Part shown: piece by piece, positions 6,095 to 6,426 of the stretch
Position numbering within the stretch: the stretch's first letter is position 1
Layout: the number at the start of each line of letters is the position of its first letter
From: Propionibacteriaceae bacterium
GTDB taxonomy: Bacteria > Actinomycetota > Actinomycetes > Propionibacteriales > Propionibacteriaceae
Length of the DNA stretch: 6,426 bases
Assembly: GCA_021323255.1 (NCBI GenBank)
Contig: JAJTCL010000160.1
Location: 1 to 6,426, forward strand
Direction of reading: 5' to 3'
Notes under the pieces: generated by a model
Told to the model about the DNA's origin: nothing
What the model saw: the letters and a program-made list of their open reading frames with translations, nothing else
Database searches by the model: none
Program-made: the position numbers and the translations under genes

Positions 6095-6426
6095 ATGACC
6101 ACTTCCACTGCACATGTAGCTCTGTACGACAACCTTGCCGATTGGGAGTTCGGCCATCTCCTTGTCGAGTTGCGTACCGGCCGCTTCACCGGCCACCCGT
6201 GGAAGGCCGTGTCGGTTGCTGGGTCTCGTGAGCCGATCACCAGCAGGGGTGGGCTACGCATGGTGCCGGACATGATCCTCGATCCCGCCGACAGCAACCT
6301 ACTCATCCTTCCTGGTGCCGACATGTGGGATGCCGGGGTAGGGACAGCGTTCGCCGCGGCCGCCATTTGCGACGCCACGGCTGGCTCGTCCGAGCTGGTC
6401 TCCTGGACAACCGCCGCCACACCAGG
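6095..6426 (+). pseudogene. DJ-1/PfpI family protein, 5' part, apparently frameshifted
   Basis: From ATG 6095 (or in-frame ATG 6086) the frame stays open to the window end. It begins TTSTAHVALYDNLADWE and continues ELRTGRFTG, SREPITSRGGLRMVPDMIL, LLILPGADMWDAG and ICDATAG. These match the DJ-1/PfpI (class I glutamine amidotransferase-like) family: an acidic residue near the N-terminus (Glu18) and the nucleophile-elbow cysteine (Cys92, 6368-6370). Members of this fold include proteases, deglycases, hydratases and stress proteins; which one this is cannot be told. Two defects are visible. Between TAFAAAA and ICDATA the usual helix and strand before the elbow (about a dozen residues) seem to be missing. 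After ICDATA the frame slips by one base at 6380-6383: the open frame gives SSELVSWTTAATPG, while the shifted frame gives LVRAGLLDNRRHTR, the family-like continuation. If both are real the gene is dead. The 3' end lies outside the window. Confidence 0.7.

Overview
The window comes from a high-GC Gram-positive bacterium, most likely an actinomycete (Actinomycetota). The reasons are strong GC bias at third codon positions, GTG and TTG starts, a stand-alone bacterial Ku gene of actinobacterial type with a basic tail, and several protein families that I associate with actinomycetes. I cannot name a genus. No RNA genes, CRISPR arrays, insertion sequences, attachment sites or origins were seen.

Layout, plus strand: the 3' end of an alpha/beta hydrolase gene (3-293); a broken gene for a small multi-helix membrane protein (about 302-953), readable only by changing frame several times; an intact Ku gene (1061-1954) for non-homologous end joining; a 67-residue Cys/His-rich protein (2032-2235), probably metal-binding; a 333-residue helical/coiled-coil protein of unknown function (2282-3283); and a doubtful small ORF overlapping its stop codon (3276-3521).

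Layout, minus strand: an intact alpha/beta hydrolase (6065 down to 5199) followed within about 9-42 bases by a family-9 glycoside hydrolase gene (about 5189/5156 down to 3430). The GH9 gene is interrupted by an in-frame TGA at 5003-5001, between its N-terminal Ig-like domain and the catalytic domain. It has a further one-base frameshift at about 3587-3582 that hides its true C-terminus. Diverging from the hydrolase, 6095 to the window end (plus strand) is the start of a DJ-1/PfpI-type gene. It also appears broken, by an internal in-frame deletion and a one-base shift.

The main observation is therefore not a new system. It is a mosaic of intact genes (Ku, Cys/His protein, coiled-coil protein, hydrolase) and three disrupted genes. 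Nearly every disruption is a single lost base, and most can be repaired by adding one base to a short homopolymer. That pattern fits either genuine gene decay or indel errors in the assembly, and resequencing would separate the two. The Ku/Cys-His/coiled-coil stretch is the part whose conservation as a neighbourhood most deserves checking.
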